The translations under genes and the position numbers were made by a program. Of a DNA stretch of 64,000 nt, positions 11,601-20,272 are shown in pieces. This DNA is from Mucilaginibacter galii. Lineage in GTDB: Bacteria; Bacteroidota; Bacteroidia; Sphingobacteriales; Sphingobacteriaceae. Within the stretch, counting starts at the first letter, position 1; every line of letters starts with the position of its first letter. The notes beneath the pieces were generated by a model. It saw nothing but the letters and a program-made list of their open reading frames with translations, ran no database searches and was not told where the DNA came from. The stretch is taken from contig NZ_BMDO01000009.1 in NCBI RefSeq assembly GCF_014635825.1, positions 186,001-250,000 of the forward strand, written 5' to 3'.

Positions 11601-12813
11601 CCCGGTTAAAGTAAATGAGTCCGCCGCCATTACTGCCAATCCATATATTACCTTTTTTGTCTTCTATAAAATCGTTAATATCATCATAAGTTAATCCACT
11701 GTTGCCAAATGAGTTACGACCATATAATGGGAACTTGATAATATCTTTATGATAGTAACTGATTCCTTTTTTAAAGGTGCCTAACCAAATAATATTGGCG
11801 TTATCTCTGTATAAAGAAGTAAGGCAATCCTGGCTCAGGCTACGGTTATCGTCGGGGCGGTTGGTTACAACTTTTACGCTGAATGTTTTCTTATCTATTA
11901 AGTTGATGCCGCCGTGATCGGTTGCTACCCAAATAAGCCCTTTGTTATCTTGCGTTACGTTGAAAACAATATCTGAACTTAAAATGCGCCGTCCGTTAGC
12001 TTTACCCAGTTGGGTGCAGGTATTTTTTGCCGGGCAAATGTAGAATACGCCGTTAGAGCGCAAAGGGGCATAAACCCATACATCGTCATCGTCATCTACC
12101 GATAAATGATACTCTACCAACTCGTTAGGGTAGGCTTTATTAATGGTTTTAAAACGGGTTACCACTCGTTTATTGGTCGCGTTTATTTTTTCTACAATAC
12201 CATCATCGTACACTACCCAGGCATTATTTTTAGAATCAGGAACGATATCCATACCCAAACCGCCGTGTAGTGAAGTGGTATCGGTATTTTTATGGGTAAG
12301 GTGAGTAACCTGCTTATTAGATGATGAATATTTATACACCCCCAAATTGGCGTGCAAGAACCAGAAGTTGCCTGCATTGTCTTTTTTAACGCTCACAATG
12401 AGCGAATCGGGGATGGAGTAAGCCTGAAGAGCTTTTTTGATACAATGCTCAAAACGGTCGGTAAGGGGGTCGTATATATTAAACCCGTTACGGGTTTTTA
12501 TCCATAGCTTGCTTTGCGGACCTGTGGCTATACTCACAATATAGTCATCGCTAATAGATGAAGGATTATTAATATCGTGCTTAAACATTTTAAACTTATA
12601 CCCGTCATAGCGGTTTAAGCCCGATTTAGTGCCAAACCACATAAAACCCTTGGTATCTTTGTAGATGCAGGTAACCCGGTTATGCGACAGCCCATTATCA
12701 ACATTAAGGCGCGAAAACTGGTACTGATCGCCTTGGGCAAAGCATTGGTGAAAGGTCGCCAAAATTAACCACAGGGCTATGTATAGCTGTTTCTGCATAT
12801 TGAAATACCTCAA
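8626..12813 (-). CDS. Hybrid two-component system regulator (HTCS)
   Basis: The 1395-residue protein is a one-protein two-component system. A signal peptide (about residues 1-26) leads to a periplasmic sensor of many reg_prop beta-propeller blades (for example WFGTKSGLNRYDGYKF, WIGSNGGGLIYFNR, WIGTLSGGLNRFD) up to about residue 680. A Y_Y_Y domain (about 720-780) and one membrane helix (WRTSIAYFIYLLSGVGVILY) follow. Next come the histidine kinase with His876 in SHEFRTP, an ATPase domain (NLLSNAFKFT; DNGIGI; GSGIGLS), a receiver with Asp1185 in SDISMPEM, and a C-terminal AraC-type DNA-binding domain. Such proteins sense oligosaccharides and activate nearby susC-led operons. It lies between the SusC/D-haloperoxidase operon and GH3, so either or both could be targets. 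Confidence 0.95.
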   Translation of the reverse strand: MRYFNMQKQLYIALWLILATFHQCFAQGDQYQFSRLNVDNGLSHNRVTCIYKDTKGFMWFGTKSGLNRYDGYKFKMFKHDINNPSSISDDYIVSIATGPQSKLWIKTRNGFNIYDPLTDRFEHCIKKALQAYSIPDSLIVSVKKDNAGNFWFLHANLGVYKYSSSNKQVTHLTHKNTDTTSLHGGLGMDIVPDSKNNAWVVYDDGIVEKINATNKRVVTRFKTINKAYPNELVEYHLSVDDDDDVWVYAPLRSNGVFYICPAKNTCTQLGKANGRRILSSDIVFNVTQDNKGLIWVATDHGGINLIDKKTFSVKVVTNRPDDNRSLSQDCLTSLYRDNANIIWLGTFKKGISYYHKDIIKFPLYGRNSFGNSGLTYDDINDFIEDKKGNIWIGSNGGGLIYFNRATGKFITYLHDDKKPNSLSNNVIASLYLDHEQKLWLGTYFGGLDCFDGKTFTHYQHSLSDTTTISDNSIWEIMEDSKNRLWIGTLSGGLNRFDREKKIFYHYLPGKPNSVPNQYVSGLLEDNKGNIFVATYYGLAVLNNITGRFTYYKHNEADKSSVSNDNISNLMMDSRKMIWLATNEGLSLFNEKTGKFRNFGKADGLPDNAVLSIVEDKAHNLWMSTPNGISNMIITQKKGFYSYSFKNYDQTDGLQGKEFNEDAALRTHNGEIIFGGANGFNLFKPENIKSANEKPVLVLTDFQVFNKSIRTGEEVNGKAILKRSITETQEITLKHNQNVFSIEFAAVNFFNPAKIKHAYMLDGFDKGWVMADNQIRKASYTNLDPGSYTFKLKVAGEDGVWKKDQLTLKITVLPPWWRTSIAYFIYLLSGVGVILYLRYRGIKKLKTNFAIQQERQEAQRMHDLDLMKIKFFTNVSHEFRTPLSLILAPVDKLLKQSADADLRRQLLMMNRNAKRLLNLVNQLLDFRKMEVEELKLNAHRADIVKFIEEATYSFSDIAENKGITLCFSTHVKLLVTNFDQDKVERIMFNLLSNAFKFTPEGGRVEVKLNFKDGEPGGNKMLELKIIDNGIGIPSQKLERIFDRFFQNDVPGSIVNQGSGIGLSITREFVNLHNGSIKAESRINSGSCFTVLLPVSSEHILQDTGINILINNDFAAEPPGKEAARATEKSIKSLAKKPVVLLVEDSDDFRFYLKDNLKEHFTIVEAINGKDGWQKALSSHPNLIVSDISMPEMNGTDLCHKIKQDNRTAHIPVVLLTALTGKDDELKGLETGASDYLTKPFDFEILLYKIKNLLNQQVTLKKTYQKQVDVNTVANTSEVHDEKFMKDLLKLIEKRIGDADFSVEELSSDMAMSRVTLYRKVLLITEKTPVEFIKFIRLKRGAHLLQTTHLNIAEVAYQVGFNNPKYFAKSFKAEFDMLPTEYRAAMQQKKTEPSASN

Positions 12814-12897
12814 CTAAAAGATTAACCATAAGTTAAGGACTATACAGCATTAAATGCCATCCTTAACGGTCAAAAAGCTTTTAGCAGTAAAAAGAAA

Positions 12898-12908
12898 TTA
12901 TAATTGGT
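12898..12908. promoter_or_regulatory. TTATAATTGGT element upstream of HTCS
   Basis: This 11-mer, about 85 bp upstream of the HTCS start, is identical to the core of a 15-bp element found upstream of both susC genes (25155-25169 and 49962-49976), in the same orientation relative to the gene. Its role is unknown: protein-binding site, promoter part or leader RNA element. Confidence 0.35.
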
Positions 12909-13009
12909 GTAACTGTATTACTGGTAAAAATACAATTTTAAATTATAAATGAAAAGCAGTTTTGGTTAAATGCATGGTGTTAATTGAAACGAATAATTTG
13001 CTTCATCAG

Positions 13010-14323
13010 TTAAAGTTTTAATTTTTGGATAATAAATTCGCTCACTTTTTTACCCTGGTCTGCACCGGCATTTACGCTGTTTACGTAATGTATACCGCCA
13101 TAATACCGGCTGATGGAAGCCTCGTTAGCTGCCTGCACAAACGAGTCGAAATGTTTTTGCATACCAATATAACGCAGATCGCTGGTATCCTGAAAGGCAA
13201 ATTTATCACCAAAAAGCTTACTCAACATCACTGCTGCCGAACGGGTAATGGTGCTATGCCCGCTTGGATACTCAGGAAAAGGCGGCGTTTGCAGCATGGG
13301 CAGCCATTGCGGGTCTATTTCATCATTAATTACCGTAACCGGGCGTATGTAGGCCGATTTAAATTTCTCCTGCCAGCAGCAAATAAAAGCATCGAACATG
13401 GCTACTGAGGTTAGTGCGTAAGCCTGTGCCGTTTTAACTGCATCGGCATTAGATTGCTTACAGGCAATGGCGGCAATGCCTATCCAGTGGCCACCGGGGG
13501 TAATTTTTTTGTTGGCAAACATCATATGACCGGTGTGCTGCATTACAAAAGGGTTATCGTCCCAGTAGCGGGCTATGTCAATTTGTTCCTTAGAAAGTTT
13601 CTTACTTTGTTCATATAATTGCACATTTTGCTTAAAATATTCGCTTTTTTTACTTTTACTGAAAGCGGGCGGCGGCGGCGGTGCAAACTGGCCCGACGAG
13701 TCTAAAGCAAAAGTTTTCATGGTACCCCAGCAGTACTCTACGGCGTCCAAGTAATCGGGAGGTGTGGGGTGCCATTTGCCGGGAGCCGTGCTGCCCAAAA
13801 ATTTAGGCTTGGCACGGGTTTGCGGATAGTTGTCCACAGCTGCCCTTTTTAAGATCATTTTACCTACAGTGTCGCCAAAGGCTACAGAGCGGGCAAAGGT
13901 GGAATCATCCAGCGTGTTTTTAAACCGGGCGTAAAGCTTATCTTCATAACCCTTTAACGAATCGACCGAAAAAGTGACTTTGCGCGTTACTGTAAAAAAT
14001 GCTTTGGTTGCGGCCAGGGCGTAGTTATAGGTCTTATTTTTATCAGGTTTGGGCATGGTGCCAAAACCTTTGAGCTTAGCTACTATAGACTCGTACCTTT
14101 CATCCTTAAAACGCATGGCCTCGTAAGACGCTAAAGATGCATAGGCATAAATACGGCTGGCCACCGGGGGCGAAAACACATCAAATATAATGAGCTGGGT
14201 AAGCTGGTCTTCGTTCTGGTGCAAAACCTCGGCTTCATTAATGGTCGATTTATCTTTTTGCTTACAGGCTAAGAGCAGGGAACAAGCCAGCAATACAAAA
14301 ACAGCATTTTTTAAAGTTTGCAT
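13010..14323 (-). CDS. Vanadium-dependent haloperoxidase-like lipoprotein (PAP2 fold)
   Basis: The 437-residue lipoprotein has a lipobox ending LLLAC (Cys20). All vanadate/phosphate-pocket residues of the vanadium haloperoxidase/PAP2 superfamily are present: Lys320 and Arg327 in K-x6-RP, Ser354-Gly355-His356 in PSGH, and Arg406 and His412 in SR-x5-H. The helical bundle length fits bacterial vanadium haloperoxidase-like proteins and not small PAP2 lipid phosphatases. Members either oxidise halides with peroxide or hydrolyse phosphate esters; sequence alone does not decide. It is the last gene of the operon starting at susC (25000), 33 bp after the 733-residue VCBS lipoprotein. It is probably anchored in the outer or inner membrane facing the periplasm or surface. 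Confidence 0.88.
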   Translation of the reverse strand: MQTLKNAVFVLLACSLLLACKQKDKSTINEAEVLHQNEDQLTQLIIFDVFSPPVASRIYAYASLASYEAMRFKDERYESIVAKLKGFGTMPKPDKNKTYNYALAATKAFFTVTRKVTFSVDSLKGYEDKLYARFKNTLDDSTFARSVAFGDTVGKMILKRAAVDNYPQTRAKPKFLGSTAPGKWHPTPPDYLDAVEYCWGTMKTFALDSSGQFAPPPPPAFSKSKKSEYFKQNVQLYEQSKKLSKEQIDIARYWDDNPFVMQHTGHMMFANKKITPGGHWIGIAAIACKQSNADAVKTAQAYALTSVAMFDAFICCWQEKFKSAYIRPVTVINDEIDPQWLPMLQTPPFPEYPSGHSTITRSAAVMLSKLFGDKFAFQDTSDLRYIGMQKHFDSFVQAANEASISRYYGGIHYVNSVNAGADQGKKVSEFIIQKLKL

Positions 14324-14356
14324 AAGGTAGTTTAAATTGGGTTAGCATTAATCAGG

Positions 14357-16558
14357 TTACATGCACATTACTTCGCCGGCATGAGGCGTTCTGATGTTAA
14401 AGTTAAAACGTTTTAAATTAAACGGATAAACAGCAGGGCTGCCTTCTGCAATTTTCAGGTGCTGACCGGGCTTTATATTCTTAAAAGCCTGTGTTTTACC
14501 GGTTACCGGCCAGTACACCTGCACTTCATCTATTTGCGTAGCCTTGCCCACGCCAATATGTTGCAGTAATGGGTTTGAACCAAAACTCCCACCCGAATTT
14601 ACCTCGCGGTATACGCTGCGTTGCTTACCGTTGGTTGTAAAGGTGACCTTTATTTTAGCGCCGATAGCTGCACGGTTTGATTTCGTGCCTTCCAGCAAGA
14701 TGTCTATCCACTGGTTATTATCCTGTGCAGGGTTCATGAACAAGGCATTTTGGTAAGCATCGCCTATGTAGGCACCTCCCAAACTTACATGGATATCCTC
14801 ATAACCATCGTTATCCAAATCGGCAAAAGATACGCCATGGCCCTTTTGCAGGCTGCCCACCCTGGCCGAGGCAGTTATATCTGTAAAACTTTGTCCGCCA
14901 TTATTCTTATACAATTTATTGGGAATGAGCGATGAAAACTGCGGATTACCTGTTGCGAGGTAAAAGTCATTATAACCATCGTTGTCCACATCGCCAAAGT
15001 TAGCACCCATGGCAAAGGCTATTTTGGTAAGCCCTGCCTTGACCGATACGTTCTCGAACTTGCCCTTACCTGTGTTGTGATATAAAACCACTTTACCATT
15101 GTTGCCGCGGTAGTGGCCCGAAGCTTCTTCGCCGGCAATGGCAGCTATGGGCGTATCGTTTCCGTAACCGCAGGCCAACAGATCGAGGTTGCCATCGTTA
15201 TCATAATCAAAAAACCAGGTGGCAAACGTAGCCTGACCAAGTGCCGGTAAACCCCATTGCGTGGTAACATCCGTAAATTTAACCTGCCCGCTCTTAATGC
15301 TTTCATTTTTCAGCAGTACGTTACGCCCGTTCATGGTAGAAACATACAGATCGGGGCGACCATCGTTGTCAAAATCGCCCGACGTAACGCCTTTTACAAA
15401 CAAGTTGAGGGCGCATCCCGCGGTAGCGGCCTGCTCGGTAAACGTTCCGTTTTTATTGCTGATGTACAGTTCGCTTACATTTTCATCGCCGGGGGCACTT
15501 TCGTTACCGATGAATACATCCAGCCAACCGTCATTATTAAAATCGGCCCAGGTGGCGGTTTGGGTGGGATGAAAAGAAAGCAGGCCGCTTTGTTCGGTAA
15601 CATCGGTAAAGGTGCCGTTGCCGTTATTTTTGAGTAATGAGTTAGGTTCTTTACCAAATTTGCCCTTCCAGCCACCGCGTACCACAAATATGTCTTTAAA
15701 GCCATCGTTGTTGTAATCGGTCTGCATTATGTTCAATCCGCCGGTAAACTGGCTTAAGCCCGAGGCTTTACCCCGATCGGTAAATGTCCCGTTGCGGTTG
15801 TTATGAAAATAGTGCATAGGCTCGGCCAGCGAAGCACTGCTGGTAATAATGTCATTATAACCATCGTTGTCAAAATCATCAACTATGCTGCCGCCGCTTA
15901 TTTTGGTAACGGCAAGGCCCAGGTTCATGGCTACTTCTTTAAACGGCTCTGTTTCCGCAGAACCCGTATCGGTTTTGAGCAGTAACCCGGGCGGTACTTT
16001 AGCCGGGTAGCCGCCCGTGGTCATATACGCAATGTTAAGCAGCCAGCGCGATTCGTAATCATAAGAATCGCTTTTCAGCACTTTTTCATACAATTCAATA
16101 GCCTTTTGCGAACCACTTTTATCGGCATGAATACCACCGCCGGCAATAGGAAATATGCACGATTGCGCACTGTGGTTGTGAATACAGTTGGTGCGCTCGC
16201 CTAAACGCAGGTAAGCCAGCGCCAGGGTTTTGGTCACGCTTTGCCGCAGCAGGTAATCGGCAATAAAAGTTTTATTAAGCACACTATCCATTAAGCTAAC
16301 GGCTTGCTGCTCTTTACCCAGTTCAAGCAAGGTAAGGGTTTTATTTATTTGCAGGTTGATCACATCGGCACCTAAGTGAGGGGTGCTAATTGCCGAGTCG
16401 AGGTGTTTTAAAACGGCGGCGGGAGCATAGGCGTTAGCTGCCGTATTCGCAAACAGGCTTTGCTCTTTTAAACGCTCAACCATTTGCTGGTTAGCATTTA
16501 GCTTGGGCTTACAACCCAGCAGCAAACTTAACCCGCACAAATAAATAATAACTTTCAT
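14357..16558 (-). CDS. VCBS/FG-GAP repeat lipoprotein (CRTAC1/UnbV family)
   Basis: The 733-residue lipoprotein (LLLGC, Cys16) has an N-terminal helical, TPR-like region (about residues 25-195) containing an unusual NCIHNHSAQSC stretch. An integrin-like propeller of FG-GAP/VCBS repeats follows, with calcium-type loops such as DFDNDGYNDI, DYNNDGFKDI and DVDNDGYNDF (about 215-600). The C-terminus is an ASPIC/UnbV domain (about 620-710: AIGAKIKVTF, SGGSFGSNPLLQHIGVG). No enzyme activity is established for the family; ligand binding or adhesion at the cell surface is likely. It starts 10 bp after the 1193-residue paralogue, so the two are co-transcribed. The final residues run on past the ASPIC domain with no clear signal. 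Confidence 0.88.
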   Translation of the reverse strand: MKVIIYLCGLSLLLGCKPKLNANQQMVERLKEQSLFANTAANAYAPAAVLKHLDSAISTPHLGADVINLQINKTLTLLELGKEQQAVSLMDSVLNKTFIADYLLRQSVTKTLALAYLRLGERTNCIHNHSAQSCIFPIAGGGIHADKSGSQKAIELYEKVLKSDSYDYESRWLLNIAYMTTGGYPAKVPPGLLLKTDTGSAETEPFKEVAMNLGLAVTKISGGSIVDDFDNDGYNDIITSSASLAEPMHYFHNNRNGTFTDRGKASGLSQFTGGLNIMQTDYNNDGFKDIFVVRGGWKGKFGKEPNSLLKNNGNGTFTDVTEQSGLLSFHPTQTATWADFNNDGWLDVFIGNESAPGDENVSELYISNKNGTFTEQAATAGCALNLFVKGVTSGDFDNDGRPDLYVSTMNGRNVLLKNESIKSGQVKFTDVTTQWGLPALGQATFATWFFDYDNDGNLDLLACGYGNDTPIAAIAGEEASGHYRGNNGKVVLYHNTGKGKFENVSVKAGLTKIAFAMGANFGDVDNDGYNDFYLATGNPQFSSLIPNKLYKNNGGQSFTDITASARVGSLQKGHGVSFADLDNDGYEDIHVSLGGAYIGDAYQNALFMNPAQDNNQWIDILLEGTKSNRAAIGAKIKVTFTTNGKQRSVYREVNSGGSFGSNPLLQHIGVGKATQIDEVQVYWPVTGKTQAFKNIKPGQHLKIAEGSPAVYPFNLKRFNFNIRTPHAGEVMCM

Positions 16559-16568
16559 GGCTGCCAGT

Positions 16569-19500
16569 TTAGTTTAAATTAACAACCCTCGATGTACCAT
16601 TGCTGCCCAATAGCTTTACACTGGCTACATTAGTACCAGCACTTATAAACCGCGACGATTGCGACAGGAAGGATGAACCGTAGTACATTTCCTGCTTCAC
16701 CATCGACCCGTTTTTGTAAGTAATTAGTGCGCTAACTTCTGCCGGTTGCGGTTTAACGATCTTGACTCCACTTTTTAGCGAAAACAGTTTTAGTGCATCT
16801 TTATTCTGGCTGGCTGCCAGCAAGTATTTACCATTACTTCCCTGTAATTTCACTAATGCCTTGCCATTGCCCGGAATATAGATGCCACTTTGTAAAATAG
16901 GCACCGGTTTAAAATCCCCTTTACCGTCGCCTTTCAGCATCAGGCCGTTAAGCGCATCGTAACGACCAATGGCTACATCGGTACCGTAGTCGTTACCGTT
17001 CAGCACCACATCCAGGTTACCATCGCCATCGTAATCATCAACCGCTATGCCATTCAATACCGATACCTGCGCCGCTTTAGGCAGCGGGATAATGGTAAAT
17101 TTACCATTGCCATCGTTACGCAAATAGACCGATTGCAGCATATTGGCTTTCAGGCGCAAGGCATCTTTGCTTTGCTCGGGTGTCAACAGCTCATCCATGG
17201 TAGCCAAGGCATAAGATTTATAATTGGTGAAACGCTTGCGCAGGCTAATAAGTTGCTTCACGGCATCTTCGCGCACGTTGGCCGGATACTCTTTCTTAGT
17301 GCCGTCGGGCGAGGGCAGGTACAAAGAGGGGAAGGCATCTAAACGGCCACGCTTGTCCATGTCTTTGGCAATAATACCCACGGGATATTGGTCACTGGCC
17401 TTGAAAAGCGTATTCAGCCCCGCATTACCCACAATATAGTCCATACGGCCGGTATGTCTGAAATCGCCAGCGGCAATGGTGTTCCACCAGCCTACCTGTT
17501 TGCTTATGCCTGTTGAGGCTGTGGTATTTTCATATTTGCCTTTATTGTTTTTGAGAAATGTAACCGGCATCCACTCACCTGCCAGGATAAGATCGGGCCA
17601 GGTATCATTATCATAATCGGTAAATAAGGCATCGCAAACCAAGCCTATATTTTTTAAGGCTGGCGCTACGTCGGCCGTAACATCGGTAAATTTAGCCTTT
17701 CCGTTTTGGCTGTCGTTCCTCAGTAACATACTCGAAACCGGCTTAGGATAAGCCCAGGGCTCTACCCTACCCGATACGAAAAGATCCAGCTTACCATCTT
17801 TGTTGTAATCAACCGCACGCACGCATAGTTTGCTGGTATAGTTAGCCGGCAAAGCATCAGCAGCTAAAGTAAAGCTGCCTTTGCCGTTGTTAATGTATAA
17901 TCTATCCTGGTAAGAAGCACTGCCTGCCTCCTGCTCATAGCCGCCGCTGGCTATGTACACATCGGGCTTGCCATCTGCGTTGGCATCAAAAACCAAGAGC
18001 CCGGCATCTTTGCAATTACTGGTATCGGGTTTGCCGGCGGCCAATAAACCTTTCTGTACAAATTTACCCCCGGCTTGTTGTAAAAGCATTTGTGCAGGTG
18101 CTTTTGTATTGCCGCCTACTATAATATCATCCAAACCATTGCCATCTACATCGCCAACGGCCAGGCCGGGACTGTATTCTGAAAACTTATGCGGCAATAG
18201 CTTTTGAATGTTAAAATCTACAAAATCTTCTTCCTGGTGCTTGTAAGTGATGCCTGCACTGCGGGTTACATCGGTAAACAGCGCTTTATTGGCTTTAAGT
18301 GGAATTTGCAGACTGTATGGTATGGCGGCATTGCGTATATCTGCCTTTAGCAATTGGTCGGCTTTTACATTAAGCAATACCTGTTTTTTATTATTAGGCC
18401 AGCTAATCACCACCGAATCCAGCCTATCAACCTTACCCAAGCCAAAATGGGCTACATTTTGTATGGATGACAGGTAGCCACGGTAAGGATTATTTTCATA
18501 AACCTGGTGCTGCCCATGATTGTAATAAACATCGGCCCAGGCACCCAGTCCGTTTACATTGCCACCGTTGCCGGCAAACTTTATTTGCAGGTAGTGCGAT
18601 GTGTTTTTACTTACAGTATGGGCTGTATTACGGTAGATGAGCGCTTCATCGTTAATATTATTTACCACCATGTCCAGCGCGCCGTCATTATCCAGGTCGG
18701 CATAGGCAGCCCCGTTTGAGAATGACGGCAGGTTCATTCCCCAGGTATCTGATACATTGGCAAAAGTAAGATCGCCCTTGTTTTTAAATCCGTAGTTGTG
18801 AATTTTAACCGACGGAATTTGCTCGATCAGTTTCTGTTTGGTTGCCGTGGAATACGGGTTTTGGCGGAAAGTGATAAAATCGTGATCGGTTACATCTTTC
18901 GGGTAACCATTGGTTACGATGATATCGCGGTAACCATCGTTATCAAAGTCGGTCACCAATGGTGCCCAGCTCCAGTCGGTTTCGGCTACGCCGCTCATAA
19001 AACCCACCTCGCTAAAGGCCGGACTACCTACCGAGTCGTTTCCGTTCACCCTTGGCCCCTGGTTTATTTGCAGCGTATTTCTTACATACTGGTATTGGTA
19101 GCCGTAATGATCCATTAGCTGGAAAGTTTGATAGCTATTGGGCATCAGCATCATTTTTTTGCGGTAGTTATCTTCAGGACTCATATCCAGCTCGAACACA
19201 TCGGCCAAACCATCATTGTTAATATCCTGAATGTCCTGCCCCATGGCATTAAAGGAAGTGTGCTTAAAATACTCTCTGGCACGATCGGTAAAGGTTCCGT
19301 CATGATTGTTGATGTACAGGATGTTTGACGACAGGAAATCATTAGTCACATAAATATCCTTCCAGCCATCGCGGTTAATATCTACCACGCTAGCGGCATG
19401 ACCATAACCCTCAATAAGTATACCTGCCCTGGCCGATACATTTTCATAAACCGGATGTTTAAGCTGCACATTCCACACATTTTTGTATAAACGGCCCGTA

Positions 19501-20150
19501 CTGGGGCTGCTGCCATTTTTAACCACCGGCCTAAAGTTGTTGGCGTAGTAAGACGCATCGGGCTCGTTTACGGTGATGTACACATCCAGCAGGCCATCGT
19601 TATCATAGTCAAAAAAGCTGGCCATGGTTGAGTGCGCCCTGATATCCAACCCGTATTCTTTGGCTTGCTCCTTAAATTGAGGCGTGCCATCTTTCCCTAT
19701 GCCGGTATTTACATATAACAGGTTTTGCCTCTTGAGCGAATCTTTTACCAGCGAGTTACACACATACAAATCAAGCAAACCATCATTATTAATATCAATA
19801 ACCGCTACGCCCCTGCCCCATCGTCCTTTACCATCTACGCCGGCTTTGTCGGTAACATCTTCGAACTTGAAATTACCCTTGTTGATATAGAGCTTATTGG
19901 CCACCATGTTGCCGGTAAAATAAATATCGGCCAGGCCATCATTATTAAAATCGCCAATACCTACGCCGCCGCCATTGTACACATAGGCGTTATCTAACGG
20001 ATTTATGGAATCGTTTTCTGTAATAAGATTATTAAAGTGAATACCCGACTCTGAGGCAGGTACTTGCTCAAACAGCGTAGGTTTATGCTGCTTACAAGCG
20101 CCTAAAAAAAGTACGACTATTAAAATGAAGTAGAGTTTTTGCATGCGCAA
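16569..20150 (-). CDS. Large VCBS/FG-GAP repeat lipoprotein with two propellers
   Basis: The 1193-residue lipoprotein (FLGAC, Cys19; a start at Met3 is also possible) has two sets of FG-GAP/VCBS repeats. The first (about residues 45-510) has many DxNxDGxxD loops such as DFNNDGLADIYFTG and DINRDGWKDIYV. An ASPIC/UnbV domain follows (about 530-610, GLGAWADVYYN and VAHFGLGKVDRLDSVVISWP), then a second propeller (about 640-1110, DVDGNGLDDI, DYDNDTWPDLIL). This architecture is frequent in Bacteroidota next to SusC/SusD but has no defined function; calcium-stabilised surface binding of a polymer is my inference. It lies 122 bp downstream of susD. Confidence 0.88.
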   Translation of the reverse strand: MRMQKLYFILIVVLFLGACKQHKPTLFEQVPASESGIHFNNLITENDSINPLDNAYVYNGGGVGIGDFNNDGLADIYFTGNMVANKLYINKGNFKFEDVTDKAGVDGKGRWGRGVAVIDINNDGLLDLYVCNSLVKDSLKRQNLLYVNTGIGKDGTPQFKEQAKEYGLDIRAHSTMASFFDYDNDGLLDVYITVNEPDASYYANNFRPVVKNGSSPSTGRLYKNVWNVQLKHPVYENVSARAGILIEGYGHAASVVDINRDGWKDIYVTNDFLSSNILYINNHDGTFTDRAREYFKHTSFNAMGQDIQDINNDGLADVFELDMSPEDNYRKKMMLMPNSYQTFQLMDHYGYQYQYVRNTLQINQGPRVNGNDSVGSPAFSEVGFMSGVAETDWSWAPLVTDFDNDGYRDIIVTNGYPKDVTDHDFITFRQNPYSTATKQKLIEQIPSVKIHNYGFKNKGDLTFANVSDTWGMNLPSFSNGAAYADLDNDGALDMVVNNINDEALIYRNTAHTVSKNTSHYLQIKFAGNGGNVNGLGAWADVYYNHGQHQVYENNPYRGYLSSIQNVAHFGLGKVDRLDSVVISWPNNKKQVLLNVKADQLLKADIRNAAIPYSLQIPLKANKALFTDVTRSAGITYKHQEEDFVDFNIQKLLPHKFSEYSPGLAVGDVDGNGLDDIIVGGNTKAPAQMLLQQAGGKFVQKGLLAAGKPDTSNCKDAGLLVFDANADGKPDVYIASGGYEQEAGSASYQDRLYINNGKGSFTLAADALPANYTSKLCVRAVDYNKDGKLDLFVSGRVEPWAYPKPVSSMLLRNDSQNGKAKFTDVTADVAPALKNIGLVCDALFTDYDNDTWPDLILAGEWMPVTFLKNNKGKYENTTASTGISKQVGWWNTIAAGDFRHTGRMDYIVGNAGLNTLFKASDQYPVGIIAKDMDKRGRLDAFPSLYLPSPDGTKKEYPANVREDAVKQLISLRKRFTNYKSYALATMDELLTPEQSKDALRLKANMLQSVYLRNDGNGKFTIIPLPKAAQVSVLNGIAVDDYDGDGNLDVVLNGNDYGTDVAIGRYDALNGLMLKGDGKGDFKPVPILQSGIYIPGNGKALVKLQGSNGKYLLAASQNKDALKLFSLKSGVKIVKPQPAEVSALITYKNGSMVKQEMYYGSSFLSQSSRFISAGTNVASVKLLGSNGTSRVVNLN

Positions 20151-20161
20151 ACTGGCTTAGG

Positions 20162-20170
20162 TAATTGGTA
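20162..20170. promoter_or_regulatory. TAATTGGTA element before the 1193-residue VCBS gene
   Basis: A 9-bp match to the AATTGGT-containing leader element lies 12 bp upstream of this start, in the gap between susD and the VCBS gene (20151-20272). The gap has no clear terminator. The element may be chance, or part of an internal promoter or leader. Confidence 0.2.
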
Positions 20171-20272
20171 TTGCAAAATGAAGATAAATCCCTTTAATAA
20201 CAACAGGCAAAGCACTGTATAAGCAGCACCTTACCTGTTGTAAATTAGCTATATATAACTGTCCCGGCCTGC

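Noticed and set aside
15257-15637. 126-codon plus-strand frame opposite the VCBS gene
   Set aside because: It is a by-product of the repeated DxDxDG codons; the minus-strand protein is clearly real.
14357-20150. Recurring short DNA words that could be taken for a repeat array or CRISPR
   Set aside because: They encode the calcium loops of FG-GAP repeats, vary in sequence and have irregular spacing.
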